Below, one piece after another: positions 47,310 through 59,904 of a DNA stretch of 64,000 bases (its first letter is position 1; the number at the start of each line of letters is the position of its first letter). The notes beneath the pieces were generated by a model. It ran no database searches. It was not told the origin of the DNA and worked only from the letters and a program-made list of their open reading frames with translations. Both the position numbers and the translations under genes were made by a program. The stretch is from assembly GCA_004009845.1 (NCBI GenBank), contig RMBW01000005.1, positions 310,001 through 374,000 on the forward strand, read 5' to 3'. The stretch comes from Davidsoniella eucalypti (lineage: Eukaryota; Ascomycota; Sordariomycetes; Microascales; Ceratocystidaceae).

Positions 47310-48605
47310 TACATAAGATCAAATGGGGAAAATGGCAGAGGGGTACATACATCCATACGCTCACCGTATCTTGGGGAGATTGGCCTTTGGGTCTTGTTTT
47401 TGCTTCTTTTACGGCTCTTCTCATAATACTGCTAGCTTGGTTTGATAACGGCAAGAAGAGATGGACGATAGACAATAAAATATATTTATTGAAAACAAAA
47501 TGGCAATATAACGAATACTAGTCTATGCTGAGAAAGTAATGGCACTAGCACAAATAAATAGTCTCCGGATATTAGGGCACTGAAAAAACCTGCTATTTGT
47601 ATCCGTTTAGGGAGTCCATTGGCTCCAAGTAGCATGGGTAAGGCAGATAACAAGTAGAAGGTCTTGGGGAAACGGAATACACAACTGCGGCTATGGAATC
47701 ATCGTTATATCAGTTTGAGATGACACTATAGTCAGCAGAACGTGGCTCCCGTTGTCTGTTGGGACTACTGTTGGCTAGATATCATCACTAGGAGTATTAC
47801 GTAGACAAAGCCACAGGCATAGCTGCATTTCACACCACGGAAAAAGAAACCTAGATAAGAATATCACACAGAACTAGTCTATCTGCAACATGGATTTCTG
47901 TTGTATCTGTGTTGTATTTCGTATGATGTTGCATCATCACAATCGACATGCTTGGTTCATGGGATACCAGGCGGGATAATTTTTTCTTTCTCCTAGCGGT
48001 GATGTGGATTCCTTCTCACAGTCTAGTCACCGACTGATACTTGGCACAAGAACTAAATCCTCTGAATCATGGGTGGGCATAGGATCATGAGATGATGATG
48101 ACGGTTGATTCTTGCCGGCGCGTAGAGGCTTGGCAAGCTGATAAATAGAAATAAAACTGGATGTTCTTGGCTGACCGAGCATATCCAGCAATGGACGGGG
48201 TAAACGCCACGCCTGGAGCTAGTGAAGGATACTCGAAGACAGAAGTATGACTGACTGTATATTTATTACGGTATTTTCTGCTAGCGATTACGTGTGCCTT
48301 TCTGTGCGTTTGTGGATGGGAGATTTTGGGTTATATTCTTCACATATTGACAAGCTAGTTAGTAGCTTTTGCATCTGCTTATATGCAGGGCTATGCCTCT
48401 GGGTTCTTTCGAGGTCAATATATTGTACATGTATGTACACAATAGACTAGACATTGTCAGCAAGTGGCACGGGATGAATGTTGTGGGATGTTTGGTTCGG
48501 AACAGAGACGAAACATGTGAAAAGAAGAAGAGGTTGCATGCAGATATGCATATGACGGGTACACTGTAAGAACAGAGTTCGATGTATGTATATGTATGCA
48601 TATAT

Positions 48606-48674
48606 ACATATATCACACTTGTATACAATATAATATAAGTATACACATATATCACACTTGTATACAATATAATA
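48606..48674. repeat. two-copy direct tandem repeat, 39-bp period
   Basis: Thirty identical bases beginning ACATATATCACACTTG occur at 48606-48635 and again at 48645-48674. The region around them is AT-rich with TATA/TGTATG steps. It looks like a small replication-slippage duplication. Confidence 0.75.
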
Positions 48675-51600
48675 CATATATATCTTGCTACCTAAAAGGA
48701 CGCCCAATATACATGCATGGTCCATACAAAACTATATCCAGACCGCAGGCATATCTCGTAGGCAGAAACACAAATACAGATACAAATGGCCGTGAGCACA
48801 TTGCTGAGTTGCTCGATGTGATCGGCGGCGTAGAGTCGCACTGCGCCAAGTACTTAGACGATTTCACATGTGGCTCACCTTGCTCGCAAGTGCTATATTG
48901 CTACCTGTTTGGTCGAGCGTTTTTCGAGTTTGGAAGTCGCTAGATCTATTCGGGAATGGATGGACATTGGCTTTCTAGCTGCAGGCTCTTGTAGCCTGGA
49001 GGAGTTGGAGGAGAAGGCGACAGAGAGAGAAGGAAGTTTCTATGAATAGCAGCAGCAGCAGACAGAGTGGTAAAGCAGACGGCAGCATTGTAGTTGTAGA
49101 TGCAACCTGTGTAGAGTTTTCTTAGATATTGTAGATGCTACTTTGCCGTTGGAATTCCGGCTCACTCGGCTCGAGATTGGCAAAATCGACAGTGCCAGAT
49201 ATAGCACAAGGAACGTTGAAAAAGGAAACACAAATCATGCCACGATGCTGGAGCGTCGTAATGGAAAGGATTCCGGTGACTTGAGAGTAAGAAATAGGAA
49301 AATGAACAAAAAGCAGAGATAGCATCCGAGCTTGGATCTTGGCGAGAAAAAGCTTTCTTTCCTAGCTATCAACAAATCCATCACGTCACTTGGGCGCTTA
49401 GAGCAGAGCTGTCATTGATAGAACGCACTAGTCAGGTGGATTGGCAGGGAGTCCTGGCCGGGATAACTGGAAGGAATCCAGAAGATAGTGCTCCATACAG
49501 GCATGAGTAATGTCAAGTTGCTTGAGATACTCGGGATATCTGGCCATGAAGAATCCCACCACGATCTTGTTCCTGTCTGATGATCCAAAGACACTTACTT
49601 GCTCTAATCTGGCTCTGGCTGGACAAGAGTGAGGGGTAGCTGGGATTGCAGCGGTGATACTGCTAGCTTGCTGGATGTACTGCAACTGTGATGAGCCCAA
49701 GTGGCTCTACTGGCTTACAGTACCTGTAGGCGCTATAGCGACTGTGGCAAACTCGAGTCTTTCGAGTACACGGTAACTGTGACTATATGTGTATATAAGA
49801 AGCCGCTTCAAGTGATTCTGCTGGCCTACAGACTCTACAGCAACAGTAGCTAATAAGTAAAGGCCAAGAGATCGAAATACCGGCTCTAACTTATGTAGCC
49901 ATGCATAAATAGTCTTATAAGCTCTTACTATTACGCGCCCAGCGAGAAAAAGACCAGGCAAGGGCAGCGAAGAGCTGAACAAACCCGAATAAAGCAGCCA
50001 ATCATAGCGGGCTTGACTAATCTGGTGTATTTGAGATGAGATTTGGCCCGTCGCTCTCTTATCAGTTTCTTGATAATAATGGGAAAAAGGGTAGTTGTGT
50101 TTGATCAAGAAACTCCCCGTGGGAAAAAAAAAAGAAAAAAAAAAAGAAAATTTTGTGCGGAAAAGTCTTGACCTCAAACCCAGGGCATTGATCATTGACA
50201 TGCTTCTTCTTACTATTGGCCATGGCCTTTTTGCCCCCTTGTCTAGTATTACAGAGCAATAGCCACTGCTTCACTACTGTGTATTCGCCTGGCTTGATCT
50301 CAACTTCTTGTTCCTGTCGAGGTTGGTAGCACGACTTGTCACGGCAGAAAAGGGGCCACATCGTCATCAGATCGGCCAGCACAGGAAGAAGCCTTAGTTT
50401 GTCTTGTTTAAAGAGAGACTAGTGGCTTCTAGCAAGTGGCCAGCGGCTCTTGTCTTTGTCTTGATCTTCTTGATCGCAACAAAAAGGCAGCTTAGCTTCG
50501 ACCGCTACAAGAATCTGGTTTCAGAAGCCCAGCATTGTGCCGGTTTCTTGGGGCATGTCTGATAGTCGTTTCTGCACTGTGGACTTGCCAGCAGTTGAAA
50601 CAAAGCCACGGGAAAAACGGAGATGGAAGGGCGAAAGAGACGTCTTGTAAGCAGAGGTCTTGTCTCTATCTATCTATCGATCTATCTACTAGGACATACG
50701 CAACCAGGAGTTGGGCAACTGGTGCTGGGATTTCTGGCAGAAACCTCTATGCTACGCTCGGAACAAGACTACATTCTAATTACATCGCCGTAGGCCGACC
50801 TTGCCCTATATCTGCATATCTTGCTCTCTCAATCTTCCTAACCGGCGTCTATCTGGCCTTCCGCCTGCTGCTCTACGTGTCCCAGCCGTCGCTAGTTTGG
50901 CATCGTCCAAGAGCTCTCACGATGGCCTGACGGTGCAAGACCGATTCTGATACTGGCCTCGGCGGTCCTGGCAGCTCAGCTCGTTTAGAGTCGTTACCTG
51001 GCGTGGGCTTCCGGATCGAAGCTTCGCCGTTCTGCCCAGACTACGCTACTGGCACTAATACAATGTACTCGTACAATGCACCAATATATGTACAGCTGGT
51101 TGTAGACTGAGAACCTGGGCCAAAAACGAGGGGAACAGAAGAGAGGGGAGAGAGAGGAGGGGCGTGTGGGCGTCTGTGTTAAGGCACGCCCCCCTGTGGC
51201 CTAGACCACAATGAATATAGAGGGGAAGAGAGGAAGATAATGAACTGTACAGGCCTGTTGTGCTGCCACAGGCCCTGTAAAGTCTCTGACGCAGCGTCTT
51301 TGGCGCACGCACCTTGGACTCGAAGGTGTCAGCCTTTTTTATTTTTATTTTCTGTCTGCCTTTCTAGTGTTCTATTCTATTCTCCTCTCTACATATAATA
51401 TCAAGGCCGGCCTGGAGAAAAAAAAACCACTTTCTTCTCATACTTGCTCCTCCTTGGCAAAACTGCAGCTGCTCTTATTCTCCAAAGCTCCCTCTTTCTT
51501 TTTTCTCTTTTTCTTTCACATATTAATTTTCTCCTGCTCGACGTCTATTATCTATCCTTCTCCTTGCATTCTATAGCTTCGCCAATGCAATACTACTAAT

Positions 51601-51930
51601 ATAAACGCCTTCCTATATAACACAAGTACCACTACTACTACAACTACATCGACAGCTACTACTGTATACTACGTCGTCCACTACTCTACTCTAATCTTGA
51701 ACTGCCACCGCCTTTACTACGGAAAATCTGTCTACCAATCTACACCGACCAACACATAACACTACCAGACATTGCAACTGCTACACCAACGCATCCTGGT
51801 GCCCTAATTCGACCTTGAAGCAGCTTTGCCAGAGACTCGACGTCTTCAGGCTCGGCTTTCCCCTTCTTATCTTCTAATTCTTCCTCTCAACCTCCTTGGC
51901 CTGGCGTCAACATAACCTATTCCCCTCTAT

Positions 51931-51934
<4 letters not shown>

Positions 51935-51961
<27 letters not shown>
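51935..51961. repeat. (AC)13 microsatellite in the NoxR leader
   Basis: Thirteen AC units plus one A end 13 bases before the NoxR start codon, so the repeat is almost certainly transcribed in the 5' leader. Confidence 0.9.
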
Positions 51962-51973
51962 AGACTCTCCATC

Positions 51974-53925
51974 ATGTCTTTGAAACAGGTATGTCAAGCC
52001 ATTGCCTTGAGATACAAGCTCTCGTTCCCTCTTCATGTCCTTTGCCAAAGCTAACAGTCCTGCCCGCTGTCTAGGAAATCGAGACTTGGGTAGCCGCCCT
52101 CGCCCACTATGAAAACAACGAGTTTGACGAGGCTCTGCGCGCATTCGAGAACATTTCCGACACAAGCAAGATCCTGTTCAACATGGGCGTCATCTACGCC
52201 ACTCTTGGTGAGCACCAAAAAGCTGTACGTCTTCACATACTCGATATTACTGGTTGCTAAGCTCCCTGACTCCGAACCAAACTAACAACTGCTGTCTGCT
52301 CCACAGGTCGACTGCTATCAAAAAGCTATCAACCTCGATCAGTACCTCGCCGTGGCCTACTTCCAGCAGGGCGTCTCTAATTTCCTGCTGGGTGACTTTG
52401 AAGAAGCCCTGGCCAACTTCAACGATACCCTACTGTACCTGCGTGGCAACACTCTGATCGACTATGCCCAGCTCGGTCTCATGTTCAAGCTGTATTCGTG
52501 CGAGGTCCTATTCAACCGTGGTCTGTGCTACATCTATCTGCAACAGGTAGACACCGGCATGGCTGATCTAAACTACGCCGTCAAGGAGAAGGTCGTAGAG
52601 GACCACAATGTCATTGATGACGCAATCCGCGAGCAAGCAGAGGTGAGCACACCAAACATTCACTCAAAAGTACTGCGTGTGTGGAAGCTAACATACTCGT
52701 CTCTAGGGCTACACTGTCTTCTCTATTCCCGTTGGCGTCGTCTACCGCCCCAATGACGCCAAGGTGCGTAATCTGAAGACTAAGGATTACCTTGGCAAGG
52801 CCAGACTAGTTGCGGCTTCCGATAGAAATAACGCTTTCACCGGCTTCGCTGGTTCCGAGATCAAGAACGTAAGTTATCGATGAACCTATCGTCTGACTTG
52901 ACATACAGACCAGCCGCTAACCTCACTCATCCGTATATAGGCTGGTATCACCGTGCCAAAGGATGATAGACCAGCTGACAACATCTCTTTCGCTGCCACG
53001 AACCTCGTCAAGCGCGATCTTGTCTCCCGCCCAAGCGCCAACAACGCCAACGGCGGAGGCAACAACAACAACAACAACAACAGCAGCAGTGTCTTCCCTC
53101 CTACGCCACCACCCGAGAACGAGAGCCGGCCACCTAGCACCGCACGTGCCATGTCCGTCCGCAACGGCCCGCGTCCTATGCTCCCTAAGCTTAGCATCGG
53201 CAGCGGCGGTGGCAGTCGCTACGAGAAGGCTCGGTCACCCGAAGAGCGCCGCGGACCTGGCTCACGCTCCATGTCACGCTCGTCTAACCCACAGAGCGCA
53301 ATCTCGTCAAACCCACGTAGCGCAGCACCCCGCGGTGCCGGCGGCAGTATGGACGATGGTGATTTTGACGATGTCTACAACCTATACAACTCAAACCAAC
53401 GCCCAGCCTCCAATGCTGGCTCTTCACGCATGATGCCTCGCCGGAACATCCCACAGTACCTCGAAGACGACGGATCCGACTACGACAGCGGCTCAATCGA
53501 CGAGCGTGACTTTGAGATGATCAGCAACCAGCGCCGCGGCACCGGCTCATCACGCGGTGCCTCCCGGCGCCCAGAGATCCGCAACATCCGCGTCAAGGTA
53601 CGCTACCAGGACGAGTCACGCTACGTCTTGATCGGCATGGCTGCCGAGTTCCAAGATGTCGAGGACCGTATCCGGGATAAGTTCGCCATTAAGCGCCGCT
53701 TCAAGATGAAGATTCGCGAGGACAACGATCCCAACGGTGATATGATCACCATGGGTGACCAGGATGATCTCGATCTCGCCATCATGAACGTCAAGAGTGA
53801 CGCTCGCCGCCAAAGGCTAGACACTGGCAAACTCGAGGTAAGTTCTTTCTTTCCTCGTCTGATTAATCAGTGGACTCGATTACTAACCAACTCTTTCCCA
53901 ATAGATGGTGATTCAGGAAGTGTAA
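51974..53925 (+). CDS. noxR: NADPH oxidase regulator NoxR (p67phox-like)
   Basis: Predicted 526-residue protein from six exons: 51974-51988 (5 codons), 52075-52224, 52307-52642, 52707-52868, 52941-53837 and 53905-53925 (6 codons and stop). NoxR activates the fungal NADPH oxidases NoxA/NoxB together with RacA and is needed for polarity and fruiting. The N-terminal TPR region covers about 1-165: ALAHYENNEFDEALRAFENI, ILFNMGVIYATLGEHQKAVD, VAYFQQGVSNFLLGDFEEAL, EVLFNRGLCYIYLQQVDTG. The activation segment follows (GYTVFSIPVGVVYRPN). The middle is disordered with an Asn run at about 262 and Ser/Arg repeats. A PB1 domain is at about 434-515 (IRVKVRYQDESRYVLIGM, then acidic DNDPNGDMITMGDQDDLDLAI), with the basic Lys and acidic OPCA motif present. 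There is no SH3 domain, as is usual for fungal NoxR. Confidence 0.95.
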
Positions 53926-55612
53926 CACCCAACTTAGCTACTGCTCTGTTTACTCATGTTCTGCTCTTTCCGTTTTCTCTGCCTCTGGTGCCCTTTTTTA
54001 TTTCCTTTTTTGCATTTCTTGCCACGGCTTCTACTTGCTACGACGTCATGACTCCCTCTGAAAGAAGAAATAACTCTCTATTCTCTCTCTCTCACACATC
54101 CCTAAAAAAAAAAAAAGGGCGTGGCCATCACGAAGGGAAGGTGCGGATTCTTCTATTGATCCCAAGTCTTCTCACTTCCTTCCCCTCCTCCAAGGTTCTT
54201 TCTTTCTGGCTGGTCCCCGTCCTTGGCGTTGGTGCTGCTTTACCCGGTATCACGTGATTCCTCTTTTTTTTCTCTCTTTTCTATTTCCTTTGTTCTTATA
54301 TACTCTTAGTTGTCCACATATATCCCCCATTGTCTGTTTTGCTGTTGCTTTGCTGAAATATCCTTGCTTTTTTTTTTCAACATGTTTTTTTTTTCTCTTC
54401 TTGTGGCTAACTAGATTAGAGCAATCTTGTCATGTAGCTAACTTTTTTTTTTGATGGTGGATTTTGTCTTTCTGTAAACTTATCTCTATCTAGGCATTTT
54501 TGTGCCAAACCTTTTTTTTCCACGTCAGATTTTCCATTACTAGAACCCAGACTTGGGTTATTTTATTATACCACAATCAATACTTTTTATTTCTCTTCGT
54601 ACTATCATGGCATCTCCTGTTTCATACCTCAAATCGTCTCCTAGTCACCATGTACAATGAAATAATGGCTTGGACAGATATTGTCACAACAGATTTATGC
54701 TGATACTTTGTCTTCAGACACAGCGTACCCCCTCCTGGATGATCAAGCATGCTTCAACTCAAAATTTGGCCTAAATGATCTTCGTTCTCAGTCAGATCAT
54801 GCAACAACACGCTTCCCATATCAAAGCCTAGTTATTGTTTCTTATCATCTTACGAGGAAGTAATATATATATGCTGGGGAACAACTCCAACACAGAAATA
54901 AGGCACAGCAAGAATGGGTGAGATTCTAACAAAATAAACTTACTTTGATATGCCAACGTTTAGCTATGAAACTGTCTGATGAAAAGAAGAAGAAAAAGAA
55001 AAGAAATTACCCGTGAAGAAGTACCGCGTCATAGGTATCTGTTTCATCGACCAACACCGCAACCTTCCTGGTAAAACATTGATTTTAGGCGTAAAGAAAC
55101 TCACCCGCCAATTTTTATTTTTACAAGGAGGGGTTCGTTCCCCCCCCAAAGAAGTTGACAGCAACCATTGTTTCATCGACTAATTTTTCCCTTCCTAGGT
55201 TGTTCGAAGGGGGGTCTTGCCTTTTGAGTCTATACAACATGCCATATTCTGGAATTATTGTTCAATCGACATCGTGAGGAACCCTTTCTCTTCTAGGACA
55301 TCAATCTCCTCTTATCCTAAAACAGGAAAACTCATAGCCATCCCACACAAGTGAAGTGGGACTTAGGGTCTGTGCTGTCACTTGATGTTTCATGGAAATG
55401 ATCGAACAGTCATCTACACATTGCATTTACGGTAAACATATAGGTAATCTACACTTGGGATCAGGAACTTGAACTTTAATATATCAGTAAAGTAATAGTA
55501 ATAGATGGTGGGTAATAGTACATAGTTCGAGATACATATATGATACAATAATCAAGACTAAGAGACTGGCAAGAAACCTCAATGATTAACTGATAATCTT
55601 GCTTGGGGCTGT
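53926..55612. other. convergent 3' intergenic region, NoxR / mitochondrial GluRS
   Basis: About 1.7 kb, T-rich on the left (NoxR 3' untranslated region), with no convincing ORF. A run of C's at 55141-55147 and several A/G-rich stretches are the only notable patches. Confidence 0.5.
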
Positions 55613-57601
55613 TCACGCATAGGCTGCGATGGCGTTTGACAGTCTTCGTAGAGCCTCATCTTTTCCGATTAGTGACAGCGCAATCGATGACGCCTTTGAT
55701 GGAAGATCATGGCCTCCAACCAAGGCAAATCTGAGGCACGAATGGACAAACGCATTTGAATTTGCGTCTTCCGTGAACTTTCTCTTGTGTTCTGCGATGA
55801 AGTCGGACAACACTTGAGCAATATCTGTCTTCGACCAGGAGCCCTCTTTGATGGCAGATAGAGAAACTAGAAGAGATGCTAGTACATCTAGTTCCTCTTT
55901 GGATACCTGGCTGTCGCGGGGGTTCTCGGAGAGATACTTGACGTAGGTTTCGGGGGTGATTGTCCAGACGAGCGATGGATTCTGTGACAGCACGTCGGTG
56001 TTCTTGGCGTATTTTGTGGTGTTGGCCTGGAAGACTTTCAAGATGTACTCTTTAGCAGTCTCTGGATTTTGAAATTGAGGAAGAAGGTCACCAACGCTAG
56101 ATCCCTTCTCTGAGTCCAGCTGCTTGACTGCCCTATACATAGGGTCAAGCAGAACAGTGGTCAGTAATTCACGGTTCAAGGGCTCCTCACGAAGAAGATT
56201 GTTGAGGTGGCGATGTTCAAACGTCTCTAGCTTTTCCATGTTGACTTGAATGTTTCCTTTGGTGAATTTGAAGGAAAACTTGACATATATGTTAGTTGAT
56301 CTTGGTTATTCGATAGGTATGAGGTGTGTGTTACTTACCTTCTTTATTAACTCTTCCATGTTTTTGACGACTTCGTTCTGACTATTGCCAATGCTCCAGC
56401 CAAGAAGAGCAACCCAGTTATTGAGTGCTGAGGGGATCACGCCCTGGCGGCGATAGCTTGCGATATCAATGTCCTGATTTCTCTTGCTAAGCTTTTGGCC
56501 ATTTGCGTCTGTGAGCAGGCCAACATGTCCAAACTCTGGTGGTGTCCAGCCAAATGCATTGTATAAAGCAACGTGCTTTGGTGTTGAGATAAGCCATTCC
56601 TGTTTGATTTATATGTTAGCCTCTTGACATATGGGAATTGAATGAGCATGACTTACAGCTCCACGTATGACATGCGTGATCTCCATTAGATGGTCGTCGA
56701 TGACATTAGCAAAATGATAGGTTGGGTATTTGTCAGTTTTAACTAGAATGAAGTCATCTTCGGGCTCATTTTTGGTGAATCGGCCGTATACTCTATCAAT
56801 AATTGGTACCGATCCCTCCGCCTTGAATCTCACCACAAAGGCCTCGCCATTTTCGGCTCTATGGTCAGACTCCTCCTTTGAAATTGAACGACATGTCCCT
56901 GGGTAGTTAGTTGATAGTCTGTTGGTGACGGCATGTTCTTTATGCTTCTCGAGATCGTGAGATTGGCAAAAACAACGATATGCCTTGCCATTTTGAAGCA
57001 ATACATCAGTGTGCTGGTGATAGTGTGATAACCGGTCAGATTGCCGATAAGGTCCGAAAGGTCCACCAACATCGGGTGCTATTAATCTTGTTAGTGTATG
57101 CCAGGTAGTTGGATTTACTCCTCGAGACGTCGTTACCTTCATCCCAATCGATCTGTGCCCACTTCAAGTCATCGAACAGTCTTTCTTCGGCATCTGGTAC
57201 GATTCTTGTCTACATGAATGGTTAACTACTTATTATACCTTGCTCACGGTAAAGCTACTCAAGCCTACTCTATCAGTATCTTCTACGCGAATGATGAACT
57301 GGCCACCAGTAGCGCGAGCCATCAGATAGTTGTACAGCGCAGTTCTCAGTGAGCCCAAATGGAGATAGCCGGTTGGCGAAGGTGCAAACCTCGTTCTTGC
57401 CGGAGTGTTGGGAAGAGCAAACAAGTTATTCTTGGTTCTTGGGCGTTTCGTCCTCAGTCTGTCTAATCCACCAGCGTTCTGTTGTCTTTCGGATAAAGCT
57501 GAATGGCATCTTGACTCAGACTGATGAAACTGTGGTTTGTATCTGATTCTAAAGCTGCAGCCAGGTGGCCCGGGAAGGCCTCTGTGTCTGATAGCCAGCA
57601 T
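55613..57601 (-). CDS. MSE1: mitochondrial glutamyl-tRNA synthetase
   Basis: Predicted 584-residue protein from five exons: 57601-57269, 57209-57137, 57078-56657, 56599-56339 and 56278-55613. It charges mitochondrial tRNA with glutamate (class I, bacterial-type GluRS). The N-terminal 60 residues are Arg/Ser/Gln-rich like a presequence. The catalytic core begins with RTRFAPSPTGYLHLGSLRTALYN (the HIGH-equivalent HLGS), and RVEDTDR joins TRIVPDAEERLFDDL across the first splice. Further family motifs are GPYRQSDRL, DDFILVKTDKYPTYHFANVIDDHLMEITHVIRG and the KMSKS-equivalent GQKLSKRN. The C-terminal anticodon-binding part has RHLNNLL and ends in RRLSNAIAAYA. The first intron is short (59 nt, GTAGGC donor), and the last uses an AAG acceptor; both are required by the conserved frame. 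Confidence 0.95.
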
Positions 57602-58423
57602 TGTAGGTCAAAAATGACAAGTATCAAGATAGCAAATGTATCTTCAAGTGTTTTACAACACAAATCACCAGGTCGACTTACAAACTGTGGCAAGCACCAA
57701 AACAATTGAGTTGCGCCACTTTTCACGTGTGGCGTCTATTGTATTGATAGCTAGCTTAGTAAAATAAGCGCCACTTCCATTTTGAAGGACCCTTGCTGAT
57801 GATTTAATTTTTCAAGGTGCCAACTTCCTTCTTTGGCAAGCTGTGTTTAATTGATGATGTCAAGTGAAGCGTTCACCATAAAGAAAAAGCCAACAGCTTC
57901 ATGTCACTGACGAGCCGACATTTTCACACAGAATGCTATCAATCGTAGTATAAAATCAAGCCACTTTCTTCACCCAGCCTTAGCATAACAAAGACCCTAG
58001 CGCCCTGTATTTGCCACTCATCCTCTTGTTGTTTCTCACTGTGTAGTCAGCATTTGCGTCAGCCTGCACAAGGCCTACGCCGAGCCAGTGAGAAAAAAAC
58101 TGTAATTTTGAAAGTAAGAAAAGGCAACATTGGTTGCTGATTCTGCAACCGCCATAGCCGTATTTGTCTATTTCCTGTGCTTTGTTATTGTTGGCCCTGT
58201 TTATAAGCATTTCGGCCTTTCTCAAACTCATTACTCTTTCATAAAATAAAAATTGACAAACCTTACGCCTGCCTATAAGGATGAGGATACCTACAAATTA
58301 GTGATACCCCACCCCCACCAAAATTCTTGACTCTATCAATCATCAGTTTCGTCCTGCAAACCCGGACGTTTTCTCTCTCACCATTTTACGCCATATATAC
58401 TTTGATTTGCGAATCAGATAATC
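57602..58423. other. divergent promoter region, GluRS / J-protein
   Basis: An 822-bp region between two divergent genes. It should hold both promoters; the right part has a CCCCACCCCCACC patch near 58308-58320. I see no gene. Confidence 0.5.
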
Positions 58424-59904
58424 ATGGACTCTCAAACTGACAAAAAGGACGAGGATCTCTACGGTAAGTTGAATCACTCGATATATAGCCTCCCAGAATA
58501 TTCCCATAGTATCTAACCAACATATGTAAATAGAGCTTCTCGGTGTCGACAAGACCGCGACTCCCGATCAGATCAAGAAGGCGTATCGCAAGGTAAGTCT
58601 AACCGCTCGCTACTAATCGCGCATAGCGCTTGATCGGAAATCATGCTGATTTGTCTTCGTCCCTCTAGGCCGCCCTACTGTACCACCCCGACAAAGTGCC
58701 TGAGGACCGTCGCGAGGAGTCGGAAGCCAAGTTCAAGGTTGTCACCCAGGCCTACGAGATTCTCCGCGATGAGGAGAAGCGCGAGATGTATGATACCCAC
58801 GGCATGGCCGCCTTTGATCCCTCCAGGGCCGGTGGCCAGGGCGGTGCCGATTTCGATGATATACTCTCTCAGATATTCGGATTTAGCATGGGCGGCATGC
58901 CCGGTGGCCGTGGAGGTCCCTCGCGCCCCCGCAAAGGAGAGGATGAAGAGCAGATTTACAAAGTCACTTTGGAGGACCTCTACAAGGGCAAGACAGTTAA
59001 GTTTGCTGCTAACAAGAAGGTTAACTGCTCGCTCTGCAAGGGCTCCGGCGCCAAGGAAAAGGTCAAGCCCAACCCTTGCGACAAGTGCAATGGCCGCGGC
59101 CATGTTGAAGCTTACCGCCAGGTCGGTCCCGGAATGGTGCGCCGTGAGATTGTGAGCTGTGACAACTGCAAGGGCTCCGGTAACTACTACAAGGAAAAGG
59201 ACCGTTGTAAGAAGTGCAAGGGTGGTCGCACCGTCGAAGAGAAGAAGATGCTCGAGCTCTATATTCCCCGTGGCTCCATGCAGGGTGATCGCATCGTTCT
59301 CGAGGGTGAGGCTGATGAGATGCCTGATCAGCTCCCCGGCGACATCGTGTTCATCCTTCAAGAAGAGGACCACGATGTCTTCAACCGCGTCGGCAGTGAT
59401 CTGTCTGCTGAGCTTGAAATCACTCTTGCCGAAGCTCTCAGTGGCTTCTCGCGCGTTGTCATCACCCATCTAGATGGTCGCGGTCTCCAGATCACTCGCG
59501 AACGTGGTCAGATTCTGCGCCCCGGCGAGGTAATCCGCATCACCGGCGAGGGTATGCCTCCCAAGCGCGGCGATACCTACGGCGACCTATACCTGACAGT
59601 CAAGGTCGCCTTCCCCGAAAATGATTGGATCAAGGACGACAGCTCTTTCGAAACTTTGAACAAGCTTCTGCCTGGCCCTGCCGCTCCTATCAAGGCCGAT
59701 GAGGTTGACGAGGTTGAAATTGAAGAAGGCGTTGACATTGAAGAAGTAAGTTTATATTCTACTCCATGTATGTATGTTCTCATTTGCAAACTAGCGCTAA
59801 CACTTTATCAGATGGGCACTAGCTCTGGCGAGCCCAGATTCCACGAGGGCTGGGGAGACGATGAGGAACACGGCGATGGTGGTTCTCAGTGCCAGACGCA
59901 GTAA
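58424..59904 (+). CDS. type I (DnaJ-class) Hsp40 co-chaperone, Xdj1/Ydj1 group
   Basis: Predicted 422-residue protein from four exons: 58424-58463, 58534-58592, 58669-59745 and 59812-59904. It stimulates Hsp70 ATPase and hands over clients. The J domain is at about 12-75 (DLYELLGVDKTATPDQIKKAYRK, then YHPDK with the HPD tripeptide). A Gly-rich linker follows. The zinc region at about 152-215 has four Cys repeats: CSLCKGSG, CDKCNGRG, CDNCKGSG, CKKCKGGR. The C-terminal client-binding domains include LPGDIVFILQEEDHDVFNRVGSDL and GEGMPPKRGDTYGDLYL. It ends in CQTQ, a plausible CaaX box like the CASQ of yeast Ydj1, so farnesylation and membrane attachment are possible. The sequence looks closer to fungal Xdj1-like proteins than to canonical Ydj1, but this is from memory. 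It precedes RPL32 on the same strand. Confidence 0.93.

Larger units (their letters stand above)
42421..51973. other. 9.6-kb gene-poor interval before NoxR
   Basis: The longest interval in the window without a recognisable gene. It contains a 489-bp inverted-repeat element (46821-47309), a 39-bp-period direct repeat (48606-48674), a TCTA microsatellite near 50666-50692 and, at the right end, the pyrimidine-rich NoxR leader with a CA repeat. Short ORFs (for example 44064-44411 and 50535-50930) show no family resemblance or codon bias. I see no tRNA. Confidence 0.45.

Noticed and set aside
50535..50930. 131-residue ORF upstream of NoxR
   Set aside because: No family resemblance; the hydrophobic C-terminal half is short and codon use is not like the real genes.
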